Source: JBMFLE01 sp049971355
Lineage (GTDB): Bacteria; Patescibacteriota; Patescibacteriia; UBA2591; UBA4787
Assembly: GCA_049971355.1 (NCBI GenBank)
Contig: JBMFLE010000007.1
Span: forward strand, 1-19,731
Direction of reading: 5' to 3'
Length of the DNA: 19,731 bases
Every line of letters starts with the position of its first letter. The stretch's first letter is position 1. The translations under genes were made by a program, and so were the position numbers. This document shows, piece by piece, positions 19,486 to 19,731 of this stretch. The notes beneath the pieces were generated by a model. It ran no database searches, was not told where the DNA came from, and saw only the letters and a program-made list of their open reading frames with translations.

Positions 19486-19509
19486 CCACTTTTATCCACA
19501 TGTTCCCAT
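19486..19509 (-). promoter_or_regulatory. Predicted MraZ operator (three 10-bp-spaced repeats)
   Basis: Read on the minus strand, ATGG (19506-19509), GTGG (19496-19499) and GTGG (19486-19489) recur every 10 bp, starting in the -10 box and covering the predicted transcript start. MraZ is known to bind T/GTGG-type repeats with 10-bp spacing. The same bases also form DnaA-box-like 9-mers. Confidence 0.6.
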
Positions 19510-19536
19510 TATAAACCATTTTTAACCACAAATCAA
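19508..19536 (-). promoter_or_regulatory. Promoter of the mraZ operon
   Basis: Read on the minus strand: TTGATT (19531-19536), a 17-nt spacer and a perfect TATAAT (19508-19513). The transcript would start near 19501, giving a leader of about 83 nt. Confidence 0.75.
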
Positions 19537-19630
19537 ATCCAACCTGTGGATAACTTTTAAAATCCTCAAAAATTTCGAAATCTAAAAATGAACAAACTTT
19601 TACCAATACCTTTATCCAATACCTTATAAT

Positions 19631-19731
19631 GAAGTGAGCCCCTTTCGTCGGACATTCAAAAATATCTAATTCCAAATTTCTAATTTCTAATAAAAATCTA
19701 AAAAATCTGAAGTAAGCCGCTTTTGTGGAAC
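19631..19731. repeat. Dispersed short repeat, copies 2 and 3
   Basis: Copy 2 at 19631-19648 is identical to 8257-8274. Copy 3 at 19709-19731 starts GAAGTAAGCCGCTTTTGT, with three or four differences. The two are in the same orientation, 78 bp apart, and separated by an AT-rich stretch with the AATTTCTAAT motif. The window ends inside or just after copy 3. Confidence 0.55.

Larger units (their letters stand above)
19428..19620. other. DnaA-box-like cluster, possible origin or DnaA-controlled promoter
   Basis: Perfect TTATCCACA 9-mers lie at 19460-19468, 19492-19500 and, on the other strand, 19545-19553. One-mismatch forms are at 19480-19488 (TTATCCCCA) and 19522-19530 (TTAACCACA). Two-mismatch forms are at 19428-19436 and 19612-19620. 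Two CCAATACCTT direct repeats 13 bp apart (from 19603 and 19616) adjoin. The 313-base stretch 19419-19731 holds no convincing gene: a 71-codon frame inside it has no family resemblance and runs through these boxes. Confidence 0.6.

Noticed and set aside
19460..19675. 71-codon minus-strand frame upstream of mraZ
   Set aside because: It runs through the DnaA-like boxes and the mraZ promoter and has no family resemblance; the regulatory reading explains the bases better.

Overview
The window looks like a chromosomal segment of an uncultured Candidate Phyla Radiation (Patescibacteria, Parcubacteria-like) bacterium. The basis is the AT-rich sequence with Lys/Ile/Asn-rich proteins, the near absence of Shine-Dalgarno sites, a compact cell-division cluster, a VirD4/TraG-like ATPase with a C-terminal zinc ribbon, and many small palindromic or low-complexity repeats, some of which sit in frame inside conserved genes. 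This is inference from gene content; no marker phylogeny was possible. TGA acts as a stop at least once (position 579), so nothing points to a recoded UGA.

Layout. 1-1730 (+ strand): the 3' end of an O-antigen ligase/polymerase-like gene, a terminator, and a family 2 glycosyltransferase. 1814-3351 (- strand): a DUF218/YdcF-like gene and miaA. 3458-4213 (+): a PrsW-type membrane protease, convergent with and overlapping miaB. 4185-7796 (-): miaB and recG. 7970-8058 (+): tRNA-Ser(GCU), followed by about 500 bases that hold only repeats. 8585-12379 (-): the VirD4-like ATPase, a DUF192 lipoprotein, a WecA/TagO-like sugar-phosphate transferase and ruvX. 12401-14563 (-): an accessory stretch with a deleted murI pseudogene, a small ArsR-like regulator flanked by two matching hairpins, two tiny ORFs and a possible PD-(D/E)XK nuclease-like protein. 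14564-19418 (-): the division/cell-wall cluster mraZ-rsmH-ftsL-ftsI-murF, with no murE. 19419-19731: intergenic DNA with a strong mraZ promoter, MraZ-type operator repeats and a dense cluster of DnaA-box-like 9-mers.

How it fits together. MraZ probably controls its own operon. RsmH, FtsL, FtsI and MurF serve ribosome maturation, septal peptidoglycan synthesis and precursor synthesis. The WecA-like enzyme, glycosyltransferase and ligase point to a lipid-linked surface polysaccharide. MiaA and MiaB act in sequence on tRNA A37.

Main points for follow-up: (1) an oriC-like or DnaA-regulated region at 19428-19620; (2) murI reduced to its two ends; (3) a regulator gene bracketed by matching hairpins; (4) four genes whose predicted -10 boxes lie only 6-10 nt from the start codon, suggesting leaderless mRNAs; (5) heptanucleotide repeats, one array apparently split by a 72-bp inverted-repeat element; (6) in-frame extra segments in conserved enzymes. 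No CRISPR array, complete transposase, integrase or phage gene was seen.
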